Notes: generated from the sequence alone by a model not told the origin. A stretch of 64,000 bases of DNA from Aliirhizobium wenxiniae (GCF_014201355.1 NZ_JACHEG010000004.1:310001-374000); one strand, 5' to 3'. Shown: positions 27,428 to 36,839, numbered from the stretch's first letter. Program-made: numbers and translations.

Positions 27428-28393
27428 ATGATCGCCTTCCTCGTAAAGCGCGTCGGCAACGCCATCCTCGTGATGTTGACCGTTGCCTTCTTCGCTTTCC
27501 TGATCTTCCGTTTCCTCGGCGACCCCGTCGAGATGATGGTGAACGAAAGCGCCACCCAGGTGGAGCGCGACGAGTTGCGCACCCGCCTCGGCCTGAATGA
27601 CGGCTTTCTGGTGCAGTACCTGCGTTTCGTCACCAATGCCGCCCAGGGCGAATTCGGCCTTTCCTGGCGTAATCAGCAGAATGTCATCACCCTGATCGGC
27701 GAGCGTTTTCCCGCGACATTCGAGTTGGTCATCATCGCCACCATTCTTTCGCTGGCGATCGGCATTCCGCTCGGCGTCTTCACCGCGATCGGTCGCGGGC
27801 GCTGGTGGGCGGAAGGCCTGCAGTTTTCCTCGATTGTCGGCGTGTCTCTGCCGAGCTTTTTTGTCGGGATCATCCTGATCCTTGCCTTTTCCGTCAGTCT
27901 CGGATGGTTGCCGGGCTATGGCCGCGGTGAGGTCGTGCAGCTTGGCTGGTGGTCGACGGGGCTGCTGACGCCATCCGGTCGTGCCGCCGTCGTATTGCCG
28001 GCACTGTCATTGTCGCTTTTCCAGATCACGCTGGTCATGCGGCTCGTCCGCGCCGAAATGCTGGAAATCCTCCGGGCCGATTTCATCAAGTTTGCTCGCG
28101 CCCGCGGTGTGAAGCGGCAAGCGCTCTGGTTTCGTCATGCGCTGAAGAACTGTCTCATGCCGGTGGTGACGCTGACTGCCATGCAGGTGGGCAACCTGAT
28201 CGCCTTTGCGCTCGTTACCGAGACGGTCTTCCAGTGGCCGGGCATGGGCATGCTGTTCATGCAGGCCGTCACCTTCGTCGATATTCCGGTCATGGCGGCC
28301 TATCTCTGCATCGTATCCTTCATCTTCGTGACGCTGAACACGTTCGTCGACATCGCCTACGCGGTGATCGACCCGCGTCTGCGCGCTGCGTGA
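27428..28393 (+). CDS. ABC transporter permease, DppB/OppB type
   Basis: A 321-residue six-helix permease: first membrane segment at about residues 9-30, FPATFELVIIATILSLAIGIPLG in the domain core (start of core quoted only in part by family), EAA loop FIKFARARGVKRQAL near 220, and LVTETVFQWPGMG before the last helices. Pairs with the next gene. It follows the stem-loop described above. Confidence 0.92.
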   Translation: MIAFLVKRVGNAILVMLTVAFFAFLIFRFLGDPVEMMVNESATQVERDELRTRLGLNDGFLVQYLRFVTNAAQGEFGLSWRNQQNVITLIGERFPATFELVIIATILSLAIGIPLGVFTAIGRGRWWAEGLQFSSIVGVSLPSFFVGIILILAFSVSLGWLPGYGRGEVVQLGWWSTGLLTPSGRAAVVLPALSLSLFQITLVMRLVRAEMLEILRADFIKFARARGVKRQALWFRHALKNCLMPVVTLTAMQVGNLIAFALVTETVFQWPGMGMLFMQAVTFVDIPVMAAYLCIVSFIFVTLNTFVDIAYAVIDPRLRAA

Positions 28394-28405
28394 CGGGAGA
28401 CAATC

Positions 28406-29374
28406 ATGCCACCTCTTGTAAATACTGCCGAACACACCGCCAAACAGGAAGTCCGAACGGCTCCCTCATGGCTTGCTCGCCTGCGGGATTCCGATCTGTG
28501 GTGGAGCTTCAAGCATCATCCGTCTGCCGTTGCCGCCGCAATCCTGCTGTTGCTACTCATCGGTTCGGCGTTCTTCGCACCCCTGATCACCGTTCAGAAC
28601 CCTTACGATCTCGCCTCGCTTGACCTTTTGAACGCCGAGATCCCGCCGATCTGGATGGAAGATGGGCAATGGCCGTTTATTCTCGGCACGGATACCCAGG
28701 GACGCGACCTGCTTTCCGCCATCCTTTATGGCTCGCGGGCATCGATCGTCATCGGCGCAGCGTCTGTCGCGGTGTCGCTGATCGTCGGTTCGGCGCTTGG
28801 GCTGGTCGCCGGTTATTATGGCAAATGGGCGGATGGTCTGCTGATGCGCGCCGGCGACGTGCTTCTGTCGATGCCGACCATGCTGATTGCTATCCTCGTG
28901 TCGGCACTTGCACGGCAGGCTTTGCCGCCGTCATTGCGTGAGGTCGGTGCCTCCGGCGTCATCGTGCTTGCCATCTCGCTTTCCGCCTGGGTGCAATATG
29001 CGCGCACGGTCCGGGCGCTCACCATGGTCGAGCGCAACAAGGAATATGTGCAGGCCGCACGCCTTATCCGCGTGCCGACCTGGCGTATCCTGATCAAGCA
29101 TATCCTTCCCAACACTACCACGCCGCTTCTGGTGACGGCGACGCTGAATTTCGGTCTGGGTATCCTGATCGAAGCGACGCTTTCCTTCCTCGGCGTCGGC
29201 ATGCCGCCGGAACAACCGTCGCTCGGCACGCTGATCCGGATCGGAAACCAGTTCCTGTTTTCCGGGCAATGGTGGATCGTCCTTTTCCCCGGCCTGCAGC
29301 TCTGTCTGCTCGTCGTCTCGATCAACGTGCTGGGCGACTGGCTGCGTGATGTTCTCAATCCCAAACTGCGCTGA
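28406..29374 (+). CDS. ABC transporter permease, DppC/OppC type
   Basis: A 322-residue permease. The N-terminal OppC segment (WWSFKHHPSAVAAAILLLL) is followed by LGTDTQGRDLLSAILYGSRAS and an EAA loop EYVQAARLIRVPTWRILIKH near 220. It begins 12 bases after the first permease with GGGAG upstream. Its message continues into amidohydrolase genes before reaching the ATPases, an unusual order that ties the enzymes firmly to this importer. Confidence 0.92.
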   Translation: MPPLVNTAEHTAKQEVRTAPSWLARLRDSDLWWSFKHHPSAVAAAILLLLLIGSAFFAPLITVQNPYDLASLDLLNAEIPPIWMEDGQWPFILGTDTQGRDLLSAILYGSRASIVIGAASVAVSLIVGSALGLVAGYYGKWADGLLMRAGDVLLSMPTMLIAILVSALARQALPPSLREVGASGVIVLAISLSAWVQYARTVRALTMVERNKEYVQAARLIRVPTWRILIKHILPNTTTPLLVTATLNFGLGILIEATLSFLGVGMPPEQPSLGTLIRIGNQFLFSGQWWIVLFPGLQLCLLVVSINVLGDWLRDVLNPKLR

Positions 29375-29383
29375 GGCTTATCC

Positions 29384-30577
29384 ATGAGTGATCTTCTGAT
29401 TAAAAATGCGAGACCCATGGGGGCCGATGCGTCCGACATCCTCATCGAGGACGGCCGTATTACCGCAATCGGGTCGGGACTTGTTGCCGAAGGTGTCCAC
29501 ACTGAAGACGTGGGTGGCCGCATCGCCATTCCGGGCCTGGTCGACGCGCATACTCATCTCGACAAGTCGCTGCTCGGTTATCCTTGGTATGTAAACGAAG
29601 TCGGACCGCGGTTGATCGACAAGATCGACAACGAGCGCAAGGTGAAACGCGACTACGGCCTCGATGCGCATGTCCAGTCCATGCGCCAATCGCTGCAATC
29701 TGTCGGTTACGGCACGACGTTGATCCGCACCCATGTGGATATCGACACCGATCAGGGTCTGGTGGCGCTGGAAGGCGTGATGGAAACCCGCCGCCAGCTG
29801 GCCGGAGTGGTGGAGATCGAGATTGTCGCGTTCCCGCAATCCGGCCTGATGCGCCGGCCGGGGACGGTCGAACTGCTTGATCAGGCAATGGCCATGGGCG
29901 CGGATCTCGTCGGCGGGCTGGATCCATGCGGCATGGATCGCGACCCCAAAGCTCATCTCGACGCTATTTTTGCGCTCGCCGGAAAACACGGCAAGGGCAT
30001 CGATATCCACCTCCATGAACTCGGCGAACTTGGTGCGTTTTCGATGGAGATGATCTTCGAGCGCATCCGCGCCACCGGCATGCAGGGCAAGGTCGCGGTC
30101 AGCCACGCCTTCTGCCTTGCGCTTCCCGACTGGAATATCTCGCAAGCGCTGATCGATACCTGCGCCGAACTTGACGTGCCGATCCTGACCACCGCACCGC
30201 CGTCGCGGGACGTACCGTCGCTGAAGCGGTTACGATCTGCCGGCGTACGCTTCGGTGCCGGCGTCGACGGTTTTCGCGACACATGGGGGCCTTACGGCAA
30301 TGGCGACATGCTGGAACGCGCCATGTTGCTCGGCATGAAGAACAATCTGCGCCGCGACGACGAATTGCTGATGGCGCTCGATGTCTGCACGACTGGCGGC
30401 GCAATGGCGATCGATCGCAAGGACCACAGTCTCACAGTCGGCGGACGTGGAGATGTGGTGATCGTTGAAGGCGAAACGGTCGGTGAGGCGCTCGTTACGC
30501 ATCAGTTGCGCAAGCTGGTGGTCACAGCCGGAAACGTCGTCGCCCGTGACGGCAAGAGCCTGCGGGAACGGCCATGA
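29384..30577 (+). CDS. Cytosine-deaminase-like amidohydrolase 2
   Basis: A 397-residue amidohydrolase of the CodA branch. It has LVDAHTHLDKSLLG (HxH motif about 53-55), FPQSGLMRRPGT, GGLDPCGMDRDPKAHLD, DIHLHE with the second metal His, VSHAF with the third, and GVDGFRDTWGPYGNGDML with the metal Asp. The order is the same as in E. coli cytosine deaminase, including HLDK and the FRDxWxPYGxGDML block. It should deaminate or open a pyrimidine-like ring. It is nested between the permease and ATPase genes and overlaps the next gene by ATGA. Confidence 0.87.
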   Translation: MSDLLIKNARPMGADASDILIEDGRITAIGSGLVAEGVHTEDVGGRIAIPGLVDAHTHLDKSLLGYPWYVNEVGPRLIDKIDNERKVKRDYGLDAHVQSMRQSLQSVGYGTTLIRTHVDIDTDQGLVALEGVMETRRQLAGVVEIEIVAFPQSGLMRRPGTVELLDQAMAMGADLVGGLDPCGMDRDPKAHLDAIFALAGKHGKGIDIHLHELGELGAFSMEMIFERIRATGMQGKVAVSHAFCLALPDWNISQALIDTCAELDVPILTTAPPSRDVPSLKRLRSAGVRFGAGVDGFRDTWGPYGNGDMLERAMLLGMKNNLRRDDELLMALDVCTTGGAMAIDRKDHSLTVGGRGDVVIVEGETVGEALVTHQLRKLVVTAGNVVARDGKSLRERP

Positions 30578-32079
30578 GGGTAGACAGGAACTGGTCTGAT
30601 CTTCCGCTCGGCAAACGGCCACCCGGTCGCTGGGCTCTCGGCGCACGTTTCATCGTGGCCGATCTGCCGGAAGGGCGGTGGCTGATCGAAAACGGCGAGG
30701 TGGTGATCGAAAACGACCGCGTCATCTGGATCGGCAAGCGCTTCGAGGGCGAACTTGCCGCGCGCTACGACATGGGAGAAGCGCTGATCGGCCCAGGTTT
30801 CGTCGATCTCGACGCGCTCTCCGACCTCGATACGACGGTTTTGGGCATGGACAACCAGCCCGGCTGGAAAAAGGGGCGTGTCTGGCCTTCGGACTATGCC
30901 GGGCGCGCTTATGAAATGTACAGCCCGGAAGAGCTCGCCTTTCAGAAGCGTTATGCCTTCGCGCAGCTTCTTCTGAACGGCATTACTTCGGCGCTGCCGA
31001 TCGCTTCACTTTTCTATCGAGCCTGGGGCGAGACGGTCGCCGAATTCGAGGCGGCCGCTGTTGCGGCCGAAGAGCTCGGCCTGCGCGTCTGGCTCGGGCC
31101 GGCCTATCGCAGCGGCGGCGTGATTCTTGATGACGCTGGTGCGATGAAGCCCGTCTTCGACGAGGAACGAGGGCTGGCAGAGCTCGAAGCAGCTGCGGCT
31201 TTTGCGGGATGTGTTCACGGCACGGCTGGTGGCCTGATTTCGGGCATGTTCGCCCCGGATCGTGTCGAAACCTGTACGGAAACCCTGCTGCGTCGGACAT
31301 TCGCTCATGCAGGCGAGATGGATCTGCCGGTGCGGCTGCATATGGCGCAGGGTGAGATGGAGCTGCAGACGGTGCGGCGGCTGCATGGGGTCACGGCACC
31401 GGAATGGTTGGACAGTCTGGGCCTGCTTTCCTCGCGCCTGATCGCGCCACATGCAACGGTCGCCACCGACGACGATCTCGCCCGTTATGCGGCGAGCGGT
31501 GTTTCGGTCGCCCATTGCCCACTCGTGTCGGCGCGGCATGGTTCTGCGCTCAAATCCTTCTCGCGTCTGAAGGCGATGGGTATCCGTATCGGCATGGGCA
31601 CCGACACCGCGCCGCCGGACATGGTGCTCAACATGTCGGTCGGCCTGATGGCGAACCGCATTGCGGAAGGCCGCGGTGATGCCGGATCTGCTGCCGAATT
31701 CTATGATGCCGCGACGATTTCCGGAGCCGACGCTCTGAACCGCCCAGATCTCGGACGGCTTGCCGTTGGTTCGAAGGCCGATATTGCCGTCTTCGACATG
31801 GCAGACCGCATGATCGCACCGCGCATCGACCCCATCCAGACGCTTGTCTACGGCGCGACTGGGCGCGTTACGCGGTCGACGATCGTTGACGGTCGCCTCT
31901 CCATGCGTGACGGACAGGTTGCCGGCATTGACCTCGCGGCTGCACGCGACCGGGCGCAGGCACAGTTCGATGGGCTGGTCGGGCACTATCCCGAACGCAC
32001 CTACGGGCATCCGCCGGTCGAGACGATCTTTCCTCCAAGCTATCCGTTGCATCTCAGCCAGAGCGAGGTTGCGTCATGA
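30574..32079 (+). CDS. Amidohydrolase-superfamily protein of the ATZ/TRZ/guanine-deaminase type, HxH motif absent
   Basis: A 501-residue protein with the composite amidohydrolase fold. At the place of the canonical GFVDxHxH it has GFVDLDALSDLD (residues 75-86), so both metal-binding histidines of strand 1 are replaced. Later ligands remain: VRLHMAQGE (His near 256), APHATVA (His near 293) and GTDTAPPDM (Asp near 344), in the arrangement of mononuclear deaminases such as chlorohydrolases and 8-oxoguanine deaminase. It may bind metal differently or be catalytically altered. It overlaps both neighbours by ATGA, so it is maintained as part of the operon. Confidence 0.8.
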   Translation: MRVDRNWSDLPLGKRPPGRWALGARFIVADLPEGRWLIENGEVVIENDRVIWIGKRFEGELAARYDMGEALIGPGFVDLDALSDLDTTVLGMDNQPGWKKGRVWPSDYAGRAYEMYSPEELAFQKRYAFAQLLLNGITSALPIASLFYRAWGETVAEFEAAAVAAEELGLRVWLGPAYRSGGVILDDAGAMKPVFDEERGLAELEAAAAFAGCVHGTAGGLISGMFAPDRVETCTETLLRRTFAHAGEMDLPVRLHMAQGEMELQTVRRLHGVTAPEWLDSLGLLSSRLIAPHATVATDDDLARYAASGVSVAHCPLVSARHGSALKSFSRLKAMGIRIGMGTDTAPPDMVLNMSVGLMANRIAEGRGDAGSAAEFYDAATISGADALNRPDLGRLAVGSKADIAVFDMADRMIAPRIDPIQTLVYGATGRVTRSTIVDGRLSMRDGQVAGIDLAAARDRAQAQFDGLVGHYPERTYGHPPVETIFPPSYPLHLSQSEVAS

Positions 32080-33077
32080 GCATGTCCACTCACCCACCAG
32101 CATCTGACGCACTCGCGCTGGATGTTCGAGGTCTCTCGGTCGAGTTCCCAACCCGTAAAGGTGTGCTGACCGCACTCTCGGATGTCTCTCTGACCATCAA
32201 GCGCGGCGAGATACTGGGCGTCGTCGGTGAATCCGGTGCGGGTAAATCGATGACGGGGATGGCCGTTCTCGGCCTGCTCGAACCGCCTGGTCGCGTGTCT
32301 TCCGGCGAAATTCGCATCGGTGGAAAGAGGACCGATAAACTGAGCGAAGCGGAGATGGCATCGATCCGCGGCAGCATGGTCGGCGCAATCTTTCAGGACC
32401 CGCTTACCTCGCTCAATCCGCTGTTTTCCGTTGGTCAGCAATTGATCGAGACCATTCGGCTGCATTCGAGCCGAAGCCGCATGGATGCGCGTGCCCGAGC
32501 CATCGAACTCTTGAAACAGGTCGGCATCCCCGGCGCAGATGAGCGCATCGATCATTATCCGCATCAGTTCTCCGGCGGCATGCGCCAGCGTGTGGTGATC
32601 GCACTGGCGCTTGCAGGCAATCCGCAACTGATCATCGCCGATGAGCCGACGACGGCGCTCGACGTCTCTATCCAGGCGCAGATTACTGCTTTGTTGCGCA
32701 GGCTGTGCCGCGAACACGGCACGGGCGTTATGCTGGTGACGCACGATATGGGCGTAATCGCGGAAACCGCCGATCGGGTGGCTGTGATGTATGCCGGTCG
32801 CGTGATCGAGATCGGCCCGGTCGAAGAGGTGCTGAGCCGGCCGAAGCATCCTTATACGCGCGGCCTGATGGGATCGATCCCGGCTCTCGGCGCCCGTGTC
32901 GAGCGGCTCGCCCAGATCGATGGTGCAATGCCGCGGCTGAATGCCATTCCTGTGGGCTGTGCGTTCAACCCGCGCTGTCTGGATGCGGGGTCTCGATGCC
33001 GCCAGGTCCGTCCGGCGTTGGTAACGGAAGGGCAGGGCAGTGTTGCCTGCCTCGTTCATGATGGAGGTGTTCAGTGA
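32076..33077 (+). CDS. ABC transporter ATP-binding protein, DppD/OppD type
   Basis: A 333-residue ATPase: Walker A GESGAGKSMT near 50, Q-loop FQDPLTSLNP, signature FSGGMRQRV, Walker [14 protein letters not shown]-loop TH. The C-terminal oligo_HPY domain carries CAFNPRCLDAGSRC, a possible iron-sulfur or structural cysteine cluster seen in DppD/OppD. Its start overlaps the amidohydrolase stop and its stop overlaps the next start. Confidence 0.93.
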   Translation: MSMSTHPPASDALALDVRGLSVEFPTRKGVLTALSDVSLTIKRGEILGVVGESGAGKSMTGMAVLGLLEPPGRVSSGEIRIGGKRTDKLSEAEMASIRGSMVGAIFQDPLTSLNPLFSVGQQLIETIRLHSSRSRMDARARAIELLKQVGIPGADERIDHYPHQFSGGMRQRVVIALALAGNPQLIIADEPTTALDVSIQAQITALLRRLCREHGTGVMLVTHDMGVIAETADRVAVMYAGRVIEIGPVEEVLSRPKHPYTRGLMGSIPALGARVERLAQIDGAMPRLNAIPVGCAFNPRCLDAGSRCRQVRPALVTEGQGSVACLVHDGGVQ

Positions 33078-34054
33078 GAAGCGCAAACAATGCCCTGGAG
33101 GTCGATCAGCTCTCCCGCACCTTCGATGTCTCCGCACCCTGGTTGAACCGGGTGATCGATCGCAAGCCGAAGCGCTACCTGCATGCGGTTCAGGATGTCA
33201 CGTTCACTGTCGAAAAAGGCAAGTGCCTCGCGCTTGTCGGTGAGTCCGGTTGCGGAAAGTCCACCGTGGCGCGGCTTGTCACCGGGCTTTATGCCCCGAG
33301 CGAAGGCGCCATCCTGTTTGCGCCCGCGGTAAAGGGCAGGGGGCGTGGTAGGCCGATGGAAGCCCAGATGATCTTCCAGGATCCGCATGCAAGCCTCAAT
33401 CCGCGTTGGCGCGTCGGCGATATCATTGCCGAGCCGATCCGCGAGTTTGGCCTTCGCAGCGGCGCGGAAGCAACCGAAGCGCGTGTCGCCGAATTGCTGC
33501 GCACCGTCGGTCTTTCTCCGGACGATGGCAAACGTTACCCGCACGAGTTTTCCGGTGGGCAGCGCCAGCGTATCTCGATTGCCCGGGCGCTGGCCAGCGA
33601 GCCGGAATTCCTGGTCTGCGATGAGCCGACCTCTGCGCTCGATGTTTCGGTGCAGGCACAGATCCTCAATCTGATGCGCCGCCTTCAGGACGAACTCGGG
33701 CTGACCTATCTTTTCATCAGCCACAATCTTGCCGTCGTGCGGCACATGGCAGACCGTATTGCGGTCATGTATCTTGGGCGGATCGTCGAAGAAGCCGATA
33801 CCGAGGCGCTTTTTGCCAATCCGCAGCATCCCTATACGCAGCTGCTGCTTCAGACGATCCCCGATGTCGCGGCTCCCAATCGCGACCGTGAACTGATGGG
33901 CGGCGAACCACCAAGCCCGCTCGATCCGCCGAAAGGCTGTGCCTTCCATCCGCGCTGTCCGATGGCAACGGATCAATGCAGCAAAACGGCACCCGAGGTT
34001 CGGGCACGGGCGGGCGGCGGCACGGTTGCCTGTCATCTGGCGCCCGCCACCTGA
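33074..34054 (+). CDS. ABC transporter ATP-binding protein, DppF/OppF type
   Basis: A 326-residue ATPase beginning with GTG inside the previous stop (GTGA overlap), with ATGGAGGTG upstream as ribosome-binding site. Walker A is [10 protein letters not shown], the signature FSGGQRQRI, Walker B FLVCDEPTSALD, and the C-terminal oligo_HPY part has CAFHPRCPMATDQC. With the preceding gene it completes the importer. Unlike the other two importers in the window, the two ATPases here are separate proteins. Confidence 0.93.
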   Translation: MRSANNALEVDQLSRTFDVSAPWLNRVIDRKPKRYLHAVQDVTFTVEKGKCLALVGESGCGKSTVARLVTGLYAPSEGAILFAPAVKGRGRGRPMEAQMIFQDPHASLNPRWRVGDIIAEPIREFGLRSGAEATEARVAELLRTVGLSPDDGKRYPHEFSGGQRQRISIARALASEPEFLVCDEPTSALDVSVQAQILNLMRRLQDELGLTYLFISHNLAVVRHMADRIAVMYLGRIVEEADTEALFANPQHPYTQLLLQTIPDVAAPNRDRELMGGEPPSPLDPPKGCAFHPRCPMATDQCSKTAPEVRARAGGGTVACHLAPAT

Positions 34055-34091
34055 GCCTTTCCACGATAAGATCTTGAGGAAACACCCGATC

Positions 34092-35288
34092 ATGACGAAG
34101 ACAATTTTCACCAATGCGAAGCTCTCCGATGGAGCACTGCACGATATTCATGTCGAGAATGGCCGCATAACCGGCATCCAGGCTACGACAGCGTCACCCG
34201 CCTCCGGCAATGTCATCGATATCGCGGGTGATCTTCTGGTGCCGGGTTTCGTCGAAGGGCATATCCATCTGGATACGAGCTTCTACGGCGGAAAATGGGT
34301 GCCGCATCGGCCCTGCACCAACGGTTTCGACGTGCACGAACGGGTCGCTTTCCAGGCTGATAACATGGCGAAAGCGGAGCCTATGGCGGAACGCGCCATC
34401 AAGCAGCTGGAACTTTGCGTTTCGCATGGCACGCTGCAGATGCGCAGCCATGTGATGGTCGATGCTTCGGTCGGGCTGAAGTCGCTTGAAACGATCATGG
34501 CGGTGAAGGAAAAATACAAGGATATCATAGATATCCAGCTCGTTGCCTTTCCGCAGAGCGGCATCCTCAAAAGCCCCGGTACTCCCGAATTACTCGACGA
34601 GGCAATCGGCCTCGGCGCTGACCTGATCGGCGGTCTGGATCCGGCGAGTTTCGATCGTGACGTCAGCGCCCATCTCGATGTCGTTTTCGGTATCGCTGAA
34701 AAACGCGGTGTCGATGCGGATATTCATCTGCATGAAGGCGGCAGCATGGGAGCTTTCACCATCGAGGAAATCTGTGCCCGGACGGAGGCGCTCGGCATGC
34801 AGGGACATGTCTCGATCAGCCACGCCTATGGTCTTGGCGACCTTGCACCTGACGCTGCCCGCAAGATTGCCGCAAAGATTGCCAGGAGCGGGATCTCGAT
34901 CATGACCAATGCACCGGGACATCACACTTTTCCGCCTGTCGCGTTGCTGCGCAGCGAAGGCGTCAACGTCTTCAGCGGTAGCGACAACATCCGCGATAGC
35001 TGGTGGCCCTATGGCGATGGCGACATGCTGCGTCGAGCAGAGATTATCGGTTACCGTTCCGGCTTCTTCACCGATGCCGAGTTGCAGGCGGCATTCGATA
35101 TCGTCACCACCGCGGGTGCGAAGGCACTCAGGCTTGAAGATCACGGTATCGAAATCGGCGCCAAAGCGGATTTCGTCGCCATTGCTGCCGAGCATATTCC
35201 GGAAGCGGTTGTTGGCTTCCCCGGAAATCGTAAGGTTTTCAAGGAAGGACGTCTGGTCGCCGAGAGTGGCAAGATCTACAGGCAATAG
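34092..35288 (+). CDS. Cytosine-deaminase-like amidohydrolase 3
   Basis: A 398-residue amidohydrolase closely related to amidohydrolase 2: FVEGHIHLDTSFYGG (HxH), FPQSGILKSPGT, GGLDPASFDRDVSAHLD, DIHLHEGG, ISHAYG, and SGSDNIRDSWWPYGDGDML. The HLDK of CodA is HLDT here. The ATG at 34092 was chosen over a long frame that overlaps the ATPase, because the domain begins at MTKTIFTNAK and TTGAGGAAA precedes it. It is the last gene of the island operon. Three paralogues in one island suggest successive ring-hydrolysis or deamination steps, or different substrates. Confidence 0.86.
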   Translation: MTKTIFTNAKLSDGALHDIHVENGRITGIQATTASPASGNVIDIAGDLLVPGFVEGHIHLDTSFYGGKWVPHRPCTNGFDVHERVAFQADNMAKAEPMAERAIKQLELCVSHGTLQMRSHVMVDASVGLKSLETIMAVKEKYKDIIDIQLVAFPQSGILKSPGTPELLDEAIGLGADLIGGLDPASFDRDVSAHLDVVFGIAEKRGVDADIHLHEGGSMGAFTIEEICARTEALGMQGHVSISHAYGLGDLAPDAARKIAAKIARSGISIMTNAPGHHTFPPVALLRSEGVNVFSGSDNIRDSWWPYGDGDMLRRAEIIGYRSGFFTDAELQAAFDIVTTAGAKALRLEDHGIEIGAKADFVAIAAEHIPEAVVGFPGNRKVFKEGRLVAESGKIYRQ

Positions 35289-35702
35289 TCGAAAATTTCA
35301 CGCTTTAGCTGCCGTTCGGGCTCAACGAAAACGGTGCCCGCGCAGAGCGTATTAAACAGCCATGGAAGGCCGTTGCGTTATCGTAGCGGCAAGAAAGGAT
35401 CTGTCGCTGAGGTCATTCGGCGGCAGCATTTCTCTTCAATGTTTTGCATTGGATCAACGCCTTCCGTGTAGCCGAAGGCCTGGCTGCTTCGAGCCTATTC
35501 TATCCTCTTTCAGTCAGCGAAATTCGCCGGAAGAATTCCGCCTGCCGGTTCCCCGTAGTCGCCTATGATCGACCCGCGGGAGATCGGAGCGGCTAAACGG
35601 CCTCGGTTCGTTCCCCCGACCACCTGCAACATCTCCCGATTGATCATGGTCGCCTCTTTCCCCGCAGACGCGCACGGGGAGGGGGCTAAAGACGCGCCGA
35701 CA

Positions 35703-35732
35703 TTTGACAAAATCATGTCTTCGTATTTGTCA
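35703..35732. promoter_or_regulatory. TTTGACAAA / TTTGTCA inverted pair
   Basis: TTTGACAAA (35703-35711) and TTTGTCA (35726-35732) are inverted copies. Related motifs occur upstream of the third binding-protein gene (41442-41450 and 41565-41577). Candidate operator of the GntR regulator encoded at 36840. Confidence 0.5.
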
Positions 35733-35750
35733 TTTGGAGTTACATTATTG

Positions 35751-35781
35751 TTGACATTTAAGCATTTTTTTGTGGTATAAA
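35751..35781 (+). promoter_or_regulatory. Probable promoter of the DUF1537 kinase operon
   Basis: TTGACA at 35751-35756 with GGTATA (17-base spacer) or TATAAA at 35776-35781 (19-base spacer). The kinase ATG follows at 35809. AT-rich context in an otherwise GC-rich region supports a sigma-70 promoter. Confidence 0.55.
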
Positions 35782-35808
35782 GATTACAACATAGGTAGGC
35801 GGAGACAT

Positions 35809-36837
35809 ATGTTAGCCATTCTCGCGGACGATCTGACCGGCGCGCTCGACTCAGCGGCCCCTTTTGCTGGACGTGGTCTTCGCACGGAAGTCGCGCTTGC
35901 TCGTGAGGCTATCAGCCGTATCGTCGAGGATCGTCCCGACGTCTTGTCGATCAATCTCAATACGCGCGAAATTTCGGCGGACGAAGCGCGTGCCGCAACC
36001 GCTGAGGTGATCTCTCTGCTGCCCAAGGGCACGCAGATGTTCAAGAAAGTCGATTCCCGCCTCAAGGGTAATATCTCGGCCGAACTGGATGCGATACCTT
36101 TCGCACGCGCGCTCGTCGCACCGGCTATTCCCGAATTCGATCGGATCGTGGAGCATGGTCGTGTCGCTGGCTTTGGTATAGAGACGCCGATCGTGATTGC
36201 CGATCGACTGGGCTCCCATGCCGCCAGCACCCACATTCCCGACACCCGCACGTCTACCGATATGGATGCTGTTCTGGCTGACGCGGAGGGTGACGGCACG
36301 GATCTCCTGATCGGTGCCCGAGGCCTCGCCGAAGCGTTGGCTCGTCGCATGACCGCAAGGGCAGCGACGCAAGCGGCAACCATTCCGGCCGGCCGGATCG
36401 CTTTCGTAATCGGCTCGCGCGATCCGATCACGCTCAGGCAGATCGATACCCTACGTGACAGCCATAGTCTGAACTATCTCGCGGCGCCCAACGGCCATCT
36501 GGATGCGGCAAGCGATACCGGTTCCGAGTTGACGCTGTTGCAGGCGACGCCGGGCACGGAAGAGATAGATCCACAGCTCGTCTCGGAAGCTTTGGCTGAT
36601 GGTCTGAAACGGTATTTCGCCGATTACGACGGCACGCTGCTTCTCTCGGGTGGCGCGACGGCGGAAGCCGTGCTGCGCCGGCTTGGCCTTGCGCGGCTTC
36701 GTCTTCATGGTGAGTGCCTGCCGGGTCTCGGATTGGCCTCGGCGGAAGGGCGCTGCATCATTGCCAAATCCGGTGGTTTCGGCCATCCCGATACTTTGAA
36801 ACAAATTGCAGATACGGTCCTGCAGAAAGCAGGTTGA
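35809..36837 (+). CDS. Four-carbon acid sugar kinase (DUF1537 family)
   Basis: A 342-residue kinase. The N-terminal sugar-acid domain has ILADDLTGALDSAAPFA and KKVDSRLKGNISAEL. The C-terminal nucleotide-binding domain has LLLSGGATAEAVLRRLG and IIAKSGGFGHPDTL. These are the defining motifs of the YgbK/OtnK/DtnK family, which phosphorylates C4 acids such as D-threonate, L-threonate or D-erythronate. It is shorter than most members I recall (near 400). With the PdxA2-type dehydrogenase encoded at 39243 it would make the D-threonate route to dihydroxyacetone phosphate. The ATG at 35809 has GGAG upstream and drops a 13-codon extension. The next gene, a GntR regulator, starts two bases after the stop. 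Confidence 0.87.
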   Translation: MLAILADDLTGALDSAAPFAGRGLRTEVALAREAISRIVEDRPDVLSINLNTREISADEARAATAEVISLLPKGTQMFKKVDSRLKGNISAELDAIPFARALVAPAIPEFDRIVEHGRVAGFGIETPIVIADRLGSHAASTHIPDTRTSTDMDAVLADAEGDGTDLLIGARGLAEALARRMTARAATQAATIPAGRIAFVIGSRDPITLRQIDTLRDSHSLNYLAAPNGHLDAASDTGSELTLLQATPGTEEIDPQLVSEALADGLKRYFADYDGTLLLSGGATAEAVLRRLGLARLRLHGECLPGLGLASAEGRCIIAKSGGFGHPDTLKQIADTVLQKAG

Positions 36838-36839
36838 AA

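Larger units (their letters stand above)
35289..35808. other. Intergenic region between the amidohydrolase and sugar-acid islands
   Basis: The first 400 bases hold only short frames (up to about 70 codons on each strand) that I do not recognise and that lack convincing ribosome-binding sites. The last 110 bases turn AT-rich and contain the promoter and repeated TTTGACA-type motifs for the DUF1537 kinase operon. No tRNA or terminator hairpin was found. Confidence 0.6.

Noticed and set aside
35510..35716. 68-codon leftward frame in the intergenic gap
   Set aside because: No recognisable domain or ribosome-binding site; overlaps other short frames.
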